A stretch of 45,237 bases of DNA from an uncultured Bacteroidales bacterium (lineage in GTDB: Bacteria > Bacteroidota > Bacteroidia > Bacteroidales > Bacteroidaceae): NCBI GenBank assembly GCA_945828345.1, contig CALZRA010000003.1, positions 1-45,237 on the forward strand, given 5' to 3'. The position numbers and the translations under genes were made by a program. Below, piece by piece: positions 1-7,887 of this stretch (positions are counted from its first letter, which is position 1; every line of letters begins with the position of its first letter). Under the pieces are notes generated by a model. That model saw nothing but the letters and a program-made list of their open reading frames with translations. It was not told where the DNA came from and did no database searches.

Positions 1-150
1 GGGCTATGCGCTCGTTGCCCCTTCGGGGCGTGGCCTTGAACGCTGGTATTCCAAGACTGTTGATCTTCGGGGCGTGCCTTGAACGATTGTTATCAATCCG
101 ATTCAAATTCGGAGCGTGCCTTGAACGCTGGTTAACCAGCGGGATTTGAT
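1..150. repeat. Edge of a composite dispersed repeat (locus A)
   Basis: This is the outer part of one arm of the composite repeat also found at 21261-21735 and 41481-42090. Positions 1-30 match 41862-41891 with a single difference, including the GCTCGTTGCCCC segment and the adjacent CGGGGCG. The conserved TTGAACG recurs at 36, 79 and 121, a period of 42-43 bp, each time preceded by GCGTGCC or GCGTGGCC. The core of the element lies beyond the left end of the window. It ends just before the comEC stop codon. No protein or RNA function is assigned. Confidence 0.8.
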
Positions 151-170
151 AAGGTGAAGCCAGTACAGCC

Positions 171-2366
171 CTACAGGGTGCATTCGAGACGGAAAGCACC
201 TTCGGCCTGTACGTCATGACACGGCAGGCCCAGCTCGGCACATGCCTGCTTCCACTGGTGTCGTTGGAAGGCCGTCAGCGTAGGGTCGAGCACCACACGG
301 GCTGCCTGTACCTGTGGCAGTACCGACTCGGGTCGTCCACAGCCCTGAGATGCTATCAATACATCTACCTCGACAGGCTGCGCGCTTGTGCCACCCTCCG
401 CTATGGGTGTGTTTAGCAGCAGCAGGCGCATTCTGCCCAAGGCAAAAACCTGGCCATAGTGCACCACGTGAGCCGCGTCGAAGCGCGAATCCCGCAGCCA
501 GACAGGTTCGGTCAGGTGGAGTGGCTTGAACCACTGCCTTTCCAACTGTGCGAGCCGCGGCTGCACGCTGTCGGGCGGTTGGGGCGAATAGAAGTACGAC
601 TCTTCGGCTGACACCACCAAATGGAGCAGGCTGGTGCGTGGCAGACGGTAAACGGCCACCTGCGGCGGCAGGCGGTTCGGGCGGCGGTGGTAGGCTTCGC
701 TGCACAGCCCCGCCGCCACGCATGCCGTGAGCGCGAGCACCAGCCGCCTGCGGCGTTGCTGCCATTCAGGCAGCAACAGCAGGCAGCCTGACGGCACGGC
801 AATCCCCAAGCACAACAGGCTGAAGGCGTGGGCATATACCTCCACAGTGGCCCCGGGCCATGCGCCTAACTGTTGCAAGCTGGCCGTGAGCGCGTGGGCC
901 ACAGCCTGCATGAAGGGAACCACTACGGCACGCACGGCGTCGAAAGGCAGGGCAAAGAAGCACAAGGCGCCGCACAGCAACAGGTAAGCCCCTGGCACGG
1001 CGACGAAGTTGGCCAACAGGGCGTAGGGGCTGAACTGGTGGAAATAGTAGGCCACCAAAGGCGCGGTGCCCACCTGCGCGCTCAGCGACACCGTGACGAA
1101 GGGCCAGACCACGCGGCGCAACACCTTCCAGACAGGTTCGAACACTTGCGCGCCGCGCCCTGCATGGTGCCACGAGGGAAAAAAGAGCGGCAGCGGGAAG
1201 CGGCCCCAGAAGTAGGTTTGCCCCAGCACGATAGAGGCCACGGCCGTGACCGAAAGCTGGAAGCCTACATCCAGCAGTGCCAGCGGACTGTAGGCCAACA
1301 GCACAATGACGGCCAACGACAGGTGGTTGAGCGAACCGCCGGAATGGCGGCTGGCCATTTGTCCCAACTGCAAGACCGTGAGCATACAGGCGGCACGTTG
1401 CAGCGAAAGCGGTGCGCCGGTGAGCACTACAAACAGCCACAGCGCAGCCACCACGACCAACGAGACCGCCAACCGGTGGGAGCGGCGGCGCAGCCGTCTC
1501 ACCACCAACAGCTGGCATACGCCGAACAGGATGCTCAGGTGCAGGCCTGACAGAGCCAGCACGTGGCTGGTGCCGCTGGCGGCAAACAGTGTCCGCGTTT
1601 CGTCAGCCAACTGTGACTTGTCGCCCAGCGTGAGGGCGGCCAGCAGGCCCGCTTCGTGGGGCGGAAAGCAGCGGGCGTAGCTGTCGGTCATCTGACGGCG
1701 TAGTCGATGCAGGCGGTCGGAGAGTGAGAGCTGCTCCTCAGGGACTGGCACGCAGCTGTAGCAGCCCGCTCCGACCCAGGCTGTGCCGCAGATTCCCTGT
1801 GTGGTGAGGTAGGAGCGGTAGTCGAAGTCGCCAGGGTTGCCGGGCCAGCCGCCGTGCTCCATGCGCGCACAGAAGGCCACTAAGTCGCCTGGCTGCACGT
1901 TTAGGGAGACTCCACCCTTTAGTACGACCCGCACGCGCTTGCCGTTCCATGTCGCTTCGCCGGTCACCAAGCGCAGGTCCAGTGTCACATCATTCCCGCT
2001 TTGCTTGAAAACCTTTTCGGCCCTTCCCGTCCACACCTTTTCGTCGGCGGGCCATTCCACTTCAGTCTGTCCCGACTCGGCAGTCGCCAGTGCTGCACCA
2101 GTCATCATGACACAGAGCATGGCCCACAGCGCGCCCGCCGTGCCGCCGCACCCGATCTTTCTTCGCAGCCGACGGACGCATAGCAGCATGCCCCAGCTTG
2201 CCCACAGTCCGACCGAAATCCAAAACAGGAGTTGCACGGAACATACCGCGCGGCACAGCCAGCCGGCGGCGATGCCGGTGGCAAGCAGCAAGGCCCACAA
2301 CAGCAGCGGAGCCTGGTGGAAAGGGTTGGGAGGAAGCGGCGGGGCTTCGAGCTTGTAGAATGGCAT
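171..2366 (-). CDS. comEC: ComEC/Rec2-family competence membrane protein
   Basis: This 731-residue polytopic inner-membrane protein resembles ComEC, the channel that moves single-stranded DNA into the cytoplasm during natural transformation. Two or three N-terminal membrane segments are followed by a DUF4131-like soluble domain (about residues 90-225) and then the Competence domain, with the family motif SHVLALSGLHLSILFG near residue 260 and many hydrophobic helices. The C-terminal 150 residues sit where other ComEC proteins carry a metallo-beta-lactamase domain, but no HxHxDH motif is visible, so that part is degenerate or absent. The start was placed at the ATG at 2366, whose product begins MPFYKLEAP; an in-frame start 93 bp upstream would lie inside the promoter/hairpin region. 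No other competence gene is in view, so the DNA-uptake role rests on family membership. Confidence 0.88.
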   Translation of the reverse strand: MPFYKLEAPPLPPNPFHQAPLLLWALLLATGIAAGWLCRAVCSVQLLFWISVGLWASWGMLLCVRRLRRKIGCGGTAGALWAMLCVMMTGAALATAESGQTEVEWPADEKVWTGRAEKVFKQSGNDVTLDLRLVTGEATWNGKRVRVVLKGGVSLNVQPGDLVAFCARMEHGGWPGNPGDFDYRSYLTTQGICGTAWVGAGCYSCVPVPEEQLSLSDRLHRLRRQMTDSYARCFPPHEAGLLAALTLGDKSQLADETRTLFAASGTSHVLALSGLHLSILFGVCQLLVVRRLRRRSHRLAVSLVVVAALWLFVVLTGAPLSLQRAACMLTVLQLGQMASRHSGGSLNHLSLAVIVLLAYSPLALLDVGFQLSVTAVASIVLGQTYFWGRFPLPLFFPSWHHAGRGAQVFEPVWKVLRRVVWPFVTVSLSAQVGTAPLVAYYFHQFSPYALLANFVAVPGAYLLLCGALCFFALPFDAVRAVVVPFMQAVAHALTASLQQLGAWPGATVEVYAHAFSLLCLGIAVPSGCLLLLPEWQQRRRRLVLALTACVAAGLCSEAYHRRPNRLPPQVAVYRLPRTSLLHLVVSAEESYFYSPQPPDSVQPRLAQLERQWFKPLHLTEPVWLRDSRFDAAHVVHYGQVFALGRMRLLLLNTPIAEGGTSAQPVEVDVLIASQGCGRPESVLPQVQAARVVLDPTLTAFQRHQWKQACAELGLPCHDVQAEGAFRLECTL

Positions 2367-2427
2367 GGTTGGGAAGGTAATAACAGTAAGGCGCAGGGGG
2401 ATTGGGGGCTGCGCCGAAGTGTGACCG

Positions 2428-2492
2428 AAAAACAAAGGCCGCCGCTTCGAAGCGCACAAGACGGGCGCGACTCGAAGCGGCGGTCAAAAGTA
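2428..2492 (-). promoter_or_regulatory. -7-like box overlapping a hairpin between the T9SS cargo gene and comEC
   Basis: On the minus strand a TACTTTTG box (2492-2485) fits the Bacteroidota -7 consensus TAnnTTTG; a TTG lies only 15 nt upstream, closer than usual. Directly after it a 12-bp inverted repeat, CCGCCGCTTCGA (2439-2450) with TCGAAGCGGCGG (2472-2483), is followed by the T-rich stretch CCTTTGTTTTT. The hairpin may terminate the upstream gene that ends at 2524, or it may be an attenuator in the comEC leader. The sequence cannot decide between these. Confidence 0.5.
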
Positions 2493-2523
2493 TTTTACCT
2501 GCGCCCTCAAGAGGAGCGTGGGC

Positions 2524-5500
2524 TTATCGGTGTGCGCGTACCACAACCTTCAGCGTGTGGCCAGCGCAGGCGGCTACGTATACACCGGCAGGCAACTGGG
2601 AGGTGTTGAGGCTTTCGCGGCCTGTGGCCACGAGCTGGCCGGCGGCGTTGTAGAGGCGGATTGTGCCTTGCGGGCAGCTGATCCATTGGCCGCTGAATGT
2701 GAGCTTTTGGCCCAGTGTGGCCTGCGGGGCTTCATCGATGCCGGTGAGCTGCTGCTCGAAATAGAGGGCGGGCACGTCGTTGCCGTTGAGCCAGGGGGCA
2801 TCGGCGGTTTGTCCGTAGGCGAAGCCTATGCGCTGGCAGAAGGCTTGCGTGAGGTCGGAAACGGCGAGCGTGGCACCTTCGGCACCATCGTGACCCGCAT
2901 AAACCTCGCCCTCAAAGAGCGGCTCAAGGGTAGACACGGCGTAGTTGTCGCTCAGCCAGCCGTCGCGTTCGGTTTCGGTGTCGTTGTAGTCGGTCATGCC
3001 CACAATGCGATGGGCTGTCTCGAAGCTGACGGCCGAGGCCCAGTTGGGTCGTTCGAGGTCGGGGTCGAAGTGGATGGCTTCGAGGTTGACCACGTTGCCC
3101 TTGACGGACTTGCCTTCGCCCTGCTTCCAGCTGAGCGAACCGATGACGCCGCCCACGCAGGCTCCGTTCCAGCTGTCGCCGCCAGTGGCCGTGAGCGAGC
3201 CTTCGACATAGTTGTTGGAGATGTTGGTGTGGTTGTCGGCTCCCACTACGCCGCCCAGCGTGTGGACGGCGGTGAGGCCGGCCTGCACGTGGCACTGCTG
3301 TACGCCACACTCGGTGGTGGTGCCTGATTCGTAGCATTCGCCCGAGATGCCGCCGACCTTTTCAAGGGCGGTGAGGCTGCCTGTGAAGAGACTGCCTTTG
3401 ACGCTCGACGAGGTGCGGAGTGAGCTGACCAAGCCGCCGACGGGCGAAGCGTCGGGCAGGCTGACGAGGGCATCGTTCACCGAGCAGCGCGTGAGGCGGG
3501 AGAAGACTGACATGTCGCCTACCAACGAGCCGAAGGCTCCCGTGAACTGCTTGCTGTCGGCCTGGGCTTTCAGGCCGAACACGTGTACCTGGTCGATGTA
3601 GACGTGTTGCGAAGCCGACGAGGCCAGGAGTCCGGCTGAGGCATAGCCCTTCGGTTCCATGACAGGGTTGACCAGCACGAGGTTGCGCACCATGGGTTCG
3701 ACTTCGGCTCCCTCTCCTGAAGGCTCGGTGCCTGTGAGTGTGCCCAGCAGGCTGCAATGTTCGCCAGCCAAGTGGAGGTTGCTGATGGTCTGGTTGTTAC
3801 CATCGAAGGATCCGGTGAACACGGTGGAGCCGGCATTGAGCGTGAGGCGCGCGGCATCGATGGGACAGGCCACGCGGTAGGAGGCAGCCGGTTCGCGCGT
3901 CACCTGCTGAAGGTCGCCCGCGGTGCTGATGAGGTAGGGGTCATCGGGGGTGCCTGTGCCGCCAGCTTCGAAGCGCGTGAGCGGCAGGTTGTACACTTCG
4001 GCGCGCTGCTGGTCGTCGGGGGTGGTGTAGACCATGACAATCACGGGGTCGGTGAGCTGGTTGCCCGTCCACACGCGCGACAGGCTTTCGTTGCTGTCGG
4101 CTTCAGGCTTGACGCAGAACACCTGCTGGCCCTGCTCGTTGAGCACGAGCAGTTCGGCACGCGACTTCGACGATTCGCCTGTGTAGCGGTAGACGATGAA
4201 CATGTACTCATGGGCATCGTCGGTGTTGATGAAGTAGGGGTTGAGCACGGGGGCCGTGACGTTGGGGTAAGCAATGGCCACGTTGTCGCCCAGGTCGAGG
4301 AGCACCTTGCGGTCGAGCGTGCCGTCGGCATTGATCCAGTGCATCACTTCGCAGAGGCGGCCGGCTTCGTTCTCTTCGGCCTGCGCCAGATTCACGACAT
4401 ACTGGTAGCGGCCCAGCCCGAGGTCAATGCGGTCGAGCGTGGTGGTGAGCGAGTTTTCGAGATAGGTGGCAGGCAGTTCGAGAGCCTTGGCGTAGTTGTC
4501 CATATTGACGAAATGGAACAGGTATTCGCCGTAGATGTTGCTGGTGATGAAGCACTTCTGGACGGGGCATCCGCTCACGTCGCTGAGGTCGAGCACGCTT
4601 TCAGCATTTTCGAATATAGTGGCCTGCAGCGAACCGTCGGCGGCATATTCGCGGAAGGTGTCGGCATGGCTGTCGGTCGAGAGCTGGTAGGCTTCGCTCA
4701 CCACAATGAAGCTGGGACGGCCTTCGGCATCGAAGCGGAAGTCGTTCATGTAGTCGAGCATACCGGTGCCGTAGAGCACGAAAGGCACATCGCTGTCGGT
4801 CGAGAGTTCAACGGGAACGAGCGTGGTGCTGCCCTGCTTGAGTGTCTGGCTGTAGCCCGTGAGCGGCATGCTGTAGGTGCGCAAGAAGAAGTGGTTGTCG
4901 GGGGTGACAGTCCAGTCTTCGTAGTCGTCGGGGTTGGCGAAGTAGGGCTTTTCGTAGCCGGTAGCGGCGAGATAGAGTGAATCGCCGTGGGCCTTGACGA
5001 GAATGGGCAGACCGTCGTTGTAGGATGATTCGCTTTCGGGCAGGTCTAAGTGGCCAATCTCAACGGGGCTCTTGCTGTAGCCGGCCTTTTTCAGAATGGT
5101 GAAACGCTGGCCGCGCACTGCGTCCTCGGCGGCATCGGCCGAGGCCGGCGTGAAGCTGCCGTCGGTGTTGGCATAACCGTCCTGGTCGAAGATCAGGTAG
5201 AACGATTCGTAGCTGCCTTCCGAGGCGTTCTGTGCGTGAACCATCATGCCGTTGGTTTGCCACAGGGCTTCGCTCTTTCCTTCTTGCGGGGTAATGGAGT
5301 AGACGTAGGTGCGTACGTTGTTGACGTATCGTGCGGTGTTGGCGTTGACCATGACCATCAGCTCATAGTTGTTGTCGCTGTTGAAGAAGCTCTTGGTGAG
5401 CTGTGCGGCGAGGTCGACGGCCACAATGCGCGTTTCGCCTTCGAGCAGCGGCAGGTCGGCTTCGACGCGTCCCACGGGCTGGCATTGTTCGTCGTAGACC

Positions 5501-5883
5501 GTCACTTCGAAGCCTGTGATGGTCTTGTCTTCATAACCTGTGTTGCTGAGGATTTCGGTCCGCAGCTGCATGGTGTAGTACCAGTAGCTTCCGCTGGGTG
5601 TTTGCAGCCAGCCGAAGTCGTTGAAGTCCTTCATTTCGGCTGCGGCTTCGGGTGCACGCAGCGGTGCGGTCTGCATGGTTGCTGCGAGTGTGGACCATCC
5701 GTCGCGTTTCATGTTTTGCGACAGGCTGCGGTGTTGCAGGGCGGTGATGCGTTCGAAGCGTGAGGTCGAAGCCCACTTTTGTCGCGGATTCTGCTGCGGT
5801 GTGTTGTCGGCAGCCGAGGCGTTGAAGCTGGCAGCCAGCAGGCAACCTGCGAGCAATGATTTCAAATGTAGTGATTTAGTCAT
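2524..5883 (-). CDS. Large secreted protein with T9SS type A sorting domain
   Basis: The 1119-residue product begins with a clear signal peptide (MTKSLHLKSLLAGCLLAASFNASA), which decides the ATG at 5883 over an upstream start 75 bp away. The first 600 residues are not recognised. From about residue 641 a GTGTPDDPYLI motif opens a region with repeated segments such as FTGSFDGNNQTISNLHLAG, typical of GLUG-type beta-helix surface proteins. The last 60 residues (LTFSGQWISCPQGTIRLYNAAGQLVATG ... LPAGVYVA) form a type A C-terminal sorting domain, so the protein should leave the periplasm through the type IX system and be anchored at the surface or released. It stands alone between comEC and pckA. 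The substrate and role are unknown; adhesion or polymer binding is possible. The C-terminal call is strong, the function is not. Confidence 0.85.
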   Translation of the reverse strand: MTKSLHLKSLLAGCLLAASFNASAADNTPQQNPRQKWASTSRFERITALQHRSLSQNMKRDGWSTLAATMQTAPLRAPEAAAEMKDFNDFGWLQTPSGSYWYYTMQLRTEILSNTGYEDKTITGFEVTVYDEQCQPVGRVEADLPLLEGETRIVAVDLAAQLTKSFFNSDNNYELMVMVNANTARYVNNVRTYVYSITPQEGKSEALWQTNGMMVHAQNASEGSYESFYLIFDQDGYANTDGSFTPASADAAEDAVRGQRFTILKKAGYSKSPVEIGHLDLPESESSYNDGLPILVKAHGDSLYLAATGYEKPYFANPDDYEDWTVTPDNHFFLRTYSMPLTGYSQTLKQGSTTLVPVELSTDSDVPFVLYGTGMLDYMNDFRFDAEGRPSFIVVSEAYQLSTDSHADTFREYAADGSLQATIFENAESVLDLSDVSGCPVQKCFITSNIYGEYLFHFVNMDNYAKALELPATYLENSLTTTLDRIDLGLGRYQYVVNLAQAEENEAGRLCEVMHWINADGTLDRKVLLDLGDNVAIAYPNVTAPVLNPYFINTDDAHEYMFIVYRYTGESSKSRAELLVLNEQGQQVFCVKPEADSNESLSRVWTGNQLTDPVIVMVYTTPDDQQRAEVYNLPLTRFEAGGTGTPDDPYLISTAGDLQQVTREPAASYRVACPIDAARLTLNAGSTVFTGSFDGNNQTISNLHLAGEHCSLLGTLTGTEPSGEGAEVEPMVRNLVLVNPVMEPKGYASAGLLASSASQHVYIDQVHVFGLKAQADSKQFTGAFGSLVGDMSVFSRLTRCSVNDALVSLPDASPVGGLVSSLRTSSSVKGSLFTGSLTALEKVGGISGECYESGTTTECGVQQCHVQAGLTAVHTLGGVVGADNHTNISNNYVEGSLTATGGDSWNGACVGGVIGSLSWKQGEGKSVKGNVVNLEAIHFDPDLERPNWASAVSFETAHRIVGMTDYNDTETERDGWLSDNYAVSTLEPLFEGEVYAGHDGAEGATLAVSDLTQAFCQRIGFAYGQTADAPWLNGNDVPALYFEQQLTGIDEAPQATLGQKLTFSGQWISCPQGTIRLYNAAGQLVATGRESLNTSQLPAGVYVAACAGHTLKVVVRAHR

Positions 5884-5999
5884 GTAGTTAAGTTTGAGTA
5901 TGGAGGAAGCTGTTGAGAGGCTGACACGGGGAATCATTGAAAGGTTGGGGCGTTTCAAAGTTTGTCAGAATAACCATTGGGCGGAGGGGGCACCATGCC

Positions 6000-6077
6000 A
6001 GTCTGTCTGCCCGTCAACTTCTCAGCTGTATAGGTAGGGCCGCTGGGCGGGTGCGTCACCGTTTTTCCCGACAGACT
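6000..6077 (-). other. Inverted-repeat-bounded, possibly structured leader segment
   Basis: AGTCTGTC at 6000-6007 and GACAGACT at 6070-6077 are perfectly complementary and enclose about 60 nt with further GGG and CCC runs. The segment lies between the pckA terminator and the start of the large T9SS cargo gene, so on the minus strand it could be part of that gene's long 5' leader. It matches no riboswitch class I could recognise, and no clear TAnnTTTG box was found in this gap. Confidence 0.3.
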
Positions 6078-6081
6078 AATT

Positions 6082-6114
6082 GAAAAGGAGGCAACCTTCA
6101 GGGGTTGCCTCCTT
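6082..6114 (-). terminator. Rho-independent terminator of pckA
   Basis: A perfect 12-bp stem (AAGGAGGCAACC at 6085-6096 and GGTTGCCTCCTT at 6103-6114) with a 6-nt loop is followed on the minus strand by TTTTCA. It lies 40 bp past the pckA stop codon and isolates that gene from the next one. Confidence 0.88.
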
Positions 6115-6153
6115 GGTCAGGGATAGGGGTTCGCAGTGAACCTTTTGTGTCGG

Positions 6154-7758
6154 TTAGAGCTGGGGACCTGCTGCTACGAGAGCCTTGCCGGCTTCGTTGC
6201 CCTGGTACTTCACGAAGTTCTTGATGAAGCGGGCTGCGAGGTCCTTTGCCTTCTCTTCCCACTGGGCAGCTTCGGCGTAGGTGTCGCGGGGGTCGAGGAT
6301 GTTGGGGTCAACGCCCGGGAGCTGGGTGGGTACGACGAAGTTGAAGAAGGGGATAACCTTGGTCGGAGCCTTGTCGATAGAGCCGTCGAGGATGGCATCG
6401 ATGATACCGCGGGTGTCGCGGATGGAGATGCGCTTGCCGGTACCGTTCCAGCCAGTGTTCACGAGGTATGCCTTGGCATCGTTGGCTTCCATCTTCTTCA
6501 CGAGTTCCTGGGCGTACTTGGTGGGGTGCAGTTCCAGGAATGCCTGGCCGAAGCAAGCCGAGAAGGTGGGAGTGGGCTCGGTGATGCCGCGTTCCGTACC
6601 TGCGAGCTTGGCAGTGAAGCCGGAGAGGAAGTAGTACTGTGCCTGGTCGGAGCTGAGGATAGAAACGGGGGGCAGCACACCGAAGGCATCGGCCGAGAGG
6701 AAGATGACCTGCTTGGCAGCGGGACCCTTGCTGACGGGCTTCACGATGTTCTGGATGTGGTCGATGGGGTAGCTCACGCGGGTGTTCTCGGTGACGCTCT
6801 TGTCGGCGAAGTCGATCTTGCCGTCGGCAGCTACGGTCACGTTCTCCAGGAGGGCGTTGCGCTTGATTGCACCGTAGATGTCGGGTTCGCTTTCCTTGTC
6901 GAGGTTGATGACCTTGGCGTAGCAGCCGCCTTCATAGTTGAAGACGCCGTTGTCGTCCCATCCGTGTTCGTCATCGCCGATGAGCTTGCGCTTGGGGTCG
7001 GTCGAAAGGGTGGTCTTGCCGGTGCCGGAGAGGCCGAAGAAGATGGCAGTGCTGGTTTCGTCCATGTTGGTGTTGGCCGAGCAGTGCATGGAAGCGATGC
7101 CCTTGAGGGGGTTGTAGTAGTTCATCATGGAGAACATACCCTTCTTCATTTCACCACCATACCAGGTGTTGATGATAACCTGCTCGCGGCTGGTGATGTT
7201 AAAGACAACTGCGGTTTCGGAGTTGAGTCCGAGTTCCTTGTAGTTCTCAACCTTGGCCTTCGAAGCGTTGTAGACGATGAAGTCGGGTTCGAACTCGGCG
7301 AGCTCTTCTTCTGAGGGACGGATGAACATGTTGGTCACGAAGTGGGCCTGCCAGGCTACTTCCATGATGAAGCGAACGGCCATGCGGGTTTCCTTGTTGG
7401 CACCGCAGAAGCCGTCGACCACGAAGAGGCGCTTGCCTGAGAGCTCCTTCTGGGCCAGTTCCTTGACAGCGGCCCAAGCTTCCTGCGAAGCGGGCTTGTT
7501 GTCGTTCTTATATTCATCGCTCGTCCACCAAACGGTGTCCTTCGAGTTCTCGTCCATGACGATGAACTTGTCTTTGGGCGAACGACCCGTGTAGATGCCG
7601 GTCATTACGTTGACTGCGCCGAGTTCGGTGTTCTGACCAACCTCAAAGCCTTCGAGTCCGGCTTTGGTTTCCTCTTCGAAGAGCTGTTCGTAAGAGGGGT
7701 TGTGTACGATCTCGGTGACGCCGGTAATGCCGTACTTGCTTAAATCTAATGTTGCCAT
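6154..7758 (-). CDS. pckA: Phosphoenolpyruvate carboxykinase (ATP)
   Basis: This 534-residue cytoplasmic enzyme interconverts oxaloacetate plus ATP and phosphoenolpyruvate plus CO2 plus ADP. The length matches the ATP-dependent family. Recognisable segments include TGRSPKDKF (57-65, substrate-binding arginine), the kinase-1a Walker A loop GLSGTGKTT (242-250) and the metal-binding region following it ([11 protein letters not shown], 259-269). In fermentative Bacteroidales the enzyme usually runs in the CO2-fixing direction, feeding succinate and propionate formation; that is family knowledge, not visible here. The gene is monocistronic, with its own promoter at 7853-7882, a roughly 88-nt leader carrying a hairpin, and a strong terminator. 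Codon use is very regular, consistent with high expression. Confidence 0.98.
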   Translation of the reverse strand: MATLDLSKYGITGVTEIVHNPSYEQLFEEETKAGLEGFEVGQNTELGAVNVMTGIYTGRSPKDKFIVMDENSKDTVWWTSDEYKNDNKPASQEAWAAVKELAQKELSGKRLFVVDGFCGANKETRMAVRFIMEVAWQAHFVTNMFIRPSEEELAEFEPDFIVYNASKAKVENYKELGLNSETAVVFNITSREQVIINTWYGGEMKKGMFSMMNYYNPLKGIASMHCSANTNMDETSTAIFFGLSGTGKTTLSTDPKRKLIGDDEHGWDDNGVFNYEGGCYAKVINLDKESEPDIYGAIKRNALLENVTVAADGKIDFADKSVTENTRVSYPIDHIQNIVKPVSKGPAAKQVIFLSADAFGVLPPVSILSSDQAQYYFLSGFTAKLAGTERGITEPTPTFSACFGQAFLELHPTKYAQELVKKMEANDAKAYLVNTGWNGTGKRISIRDTRGIIDAILDGSIDKAPTKVIPFFNFVVPTQLPGVDPNILDPRDTYAEAAQWEEKAKDLAARFIKNFVKYQGNEAGKALVAAGPQL

Positions 7759-7818
7759 AATGTGTATAGAATTTAAAATGGGTTTTTGAACGTTTGGAGT
7801 TTAGAGTTAATAGGGTTC

Positions 7819-7842
7819 GCGGGTAGGATGCCCGCACTCCCT
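7819..7842 (-). promoter_or_regulatory. Leader hairpin of pckA, member of a repeat family
   Basis: GCGGGT and GCCCGC (7819-7824 and 7830-7835) form a 6-bp stem (one G-U pair) with a 5-nt loop, next to CTCCC. On the minus strand it falls within the first 30 nt of the predicted pckA transcript. The same hairpin in the same place follows the dsbD promoter (36360-36385), and two further variants stand at 36511-36590. Confidence 0.6.
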
Positions 7843-7852
7843 ATGTTCGCCG

Positions 7853-7882
7853 CAAAAATACGAAAAAGTTGGTGCTGTCAAA
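7853..7882 (-). promoter_or_regulatory. pckA promoter
   Basis: On the minus strand TTTG (7882-7879), an 18-nt spacer and TATTTTTG (7860-7853) match the Bacteroidota -33/-7 promoter very well. It overlaps the last bases before the YfhO gene's stop codon (7888). Transcription would begin near 7846, giving a leader of roughly 88 nt. Confidence 0.85.
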
Positions 7883-7887
7883 GCGTT

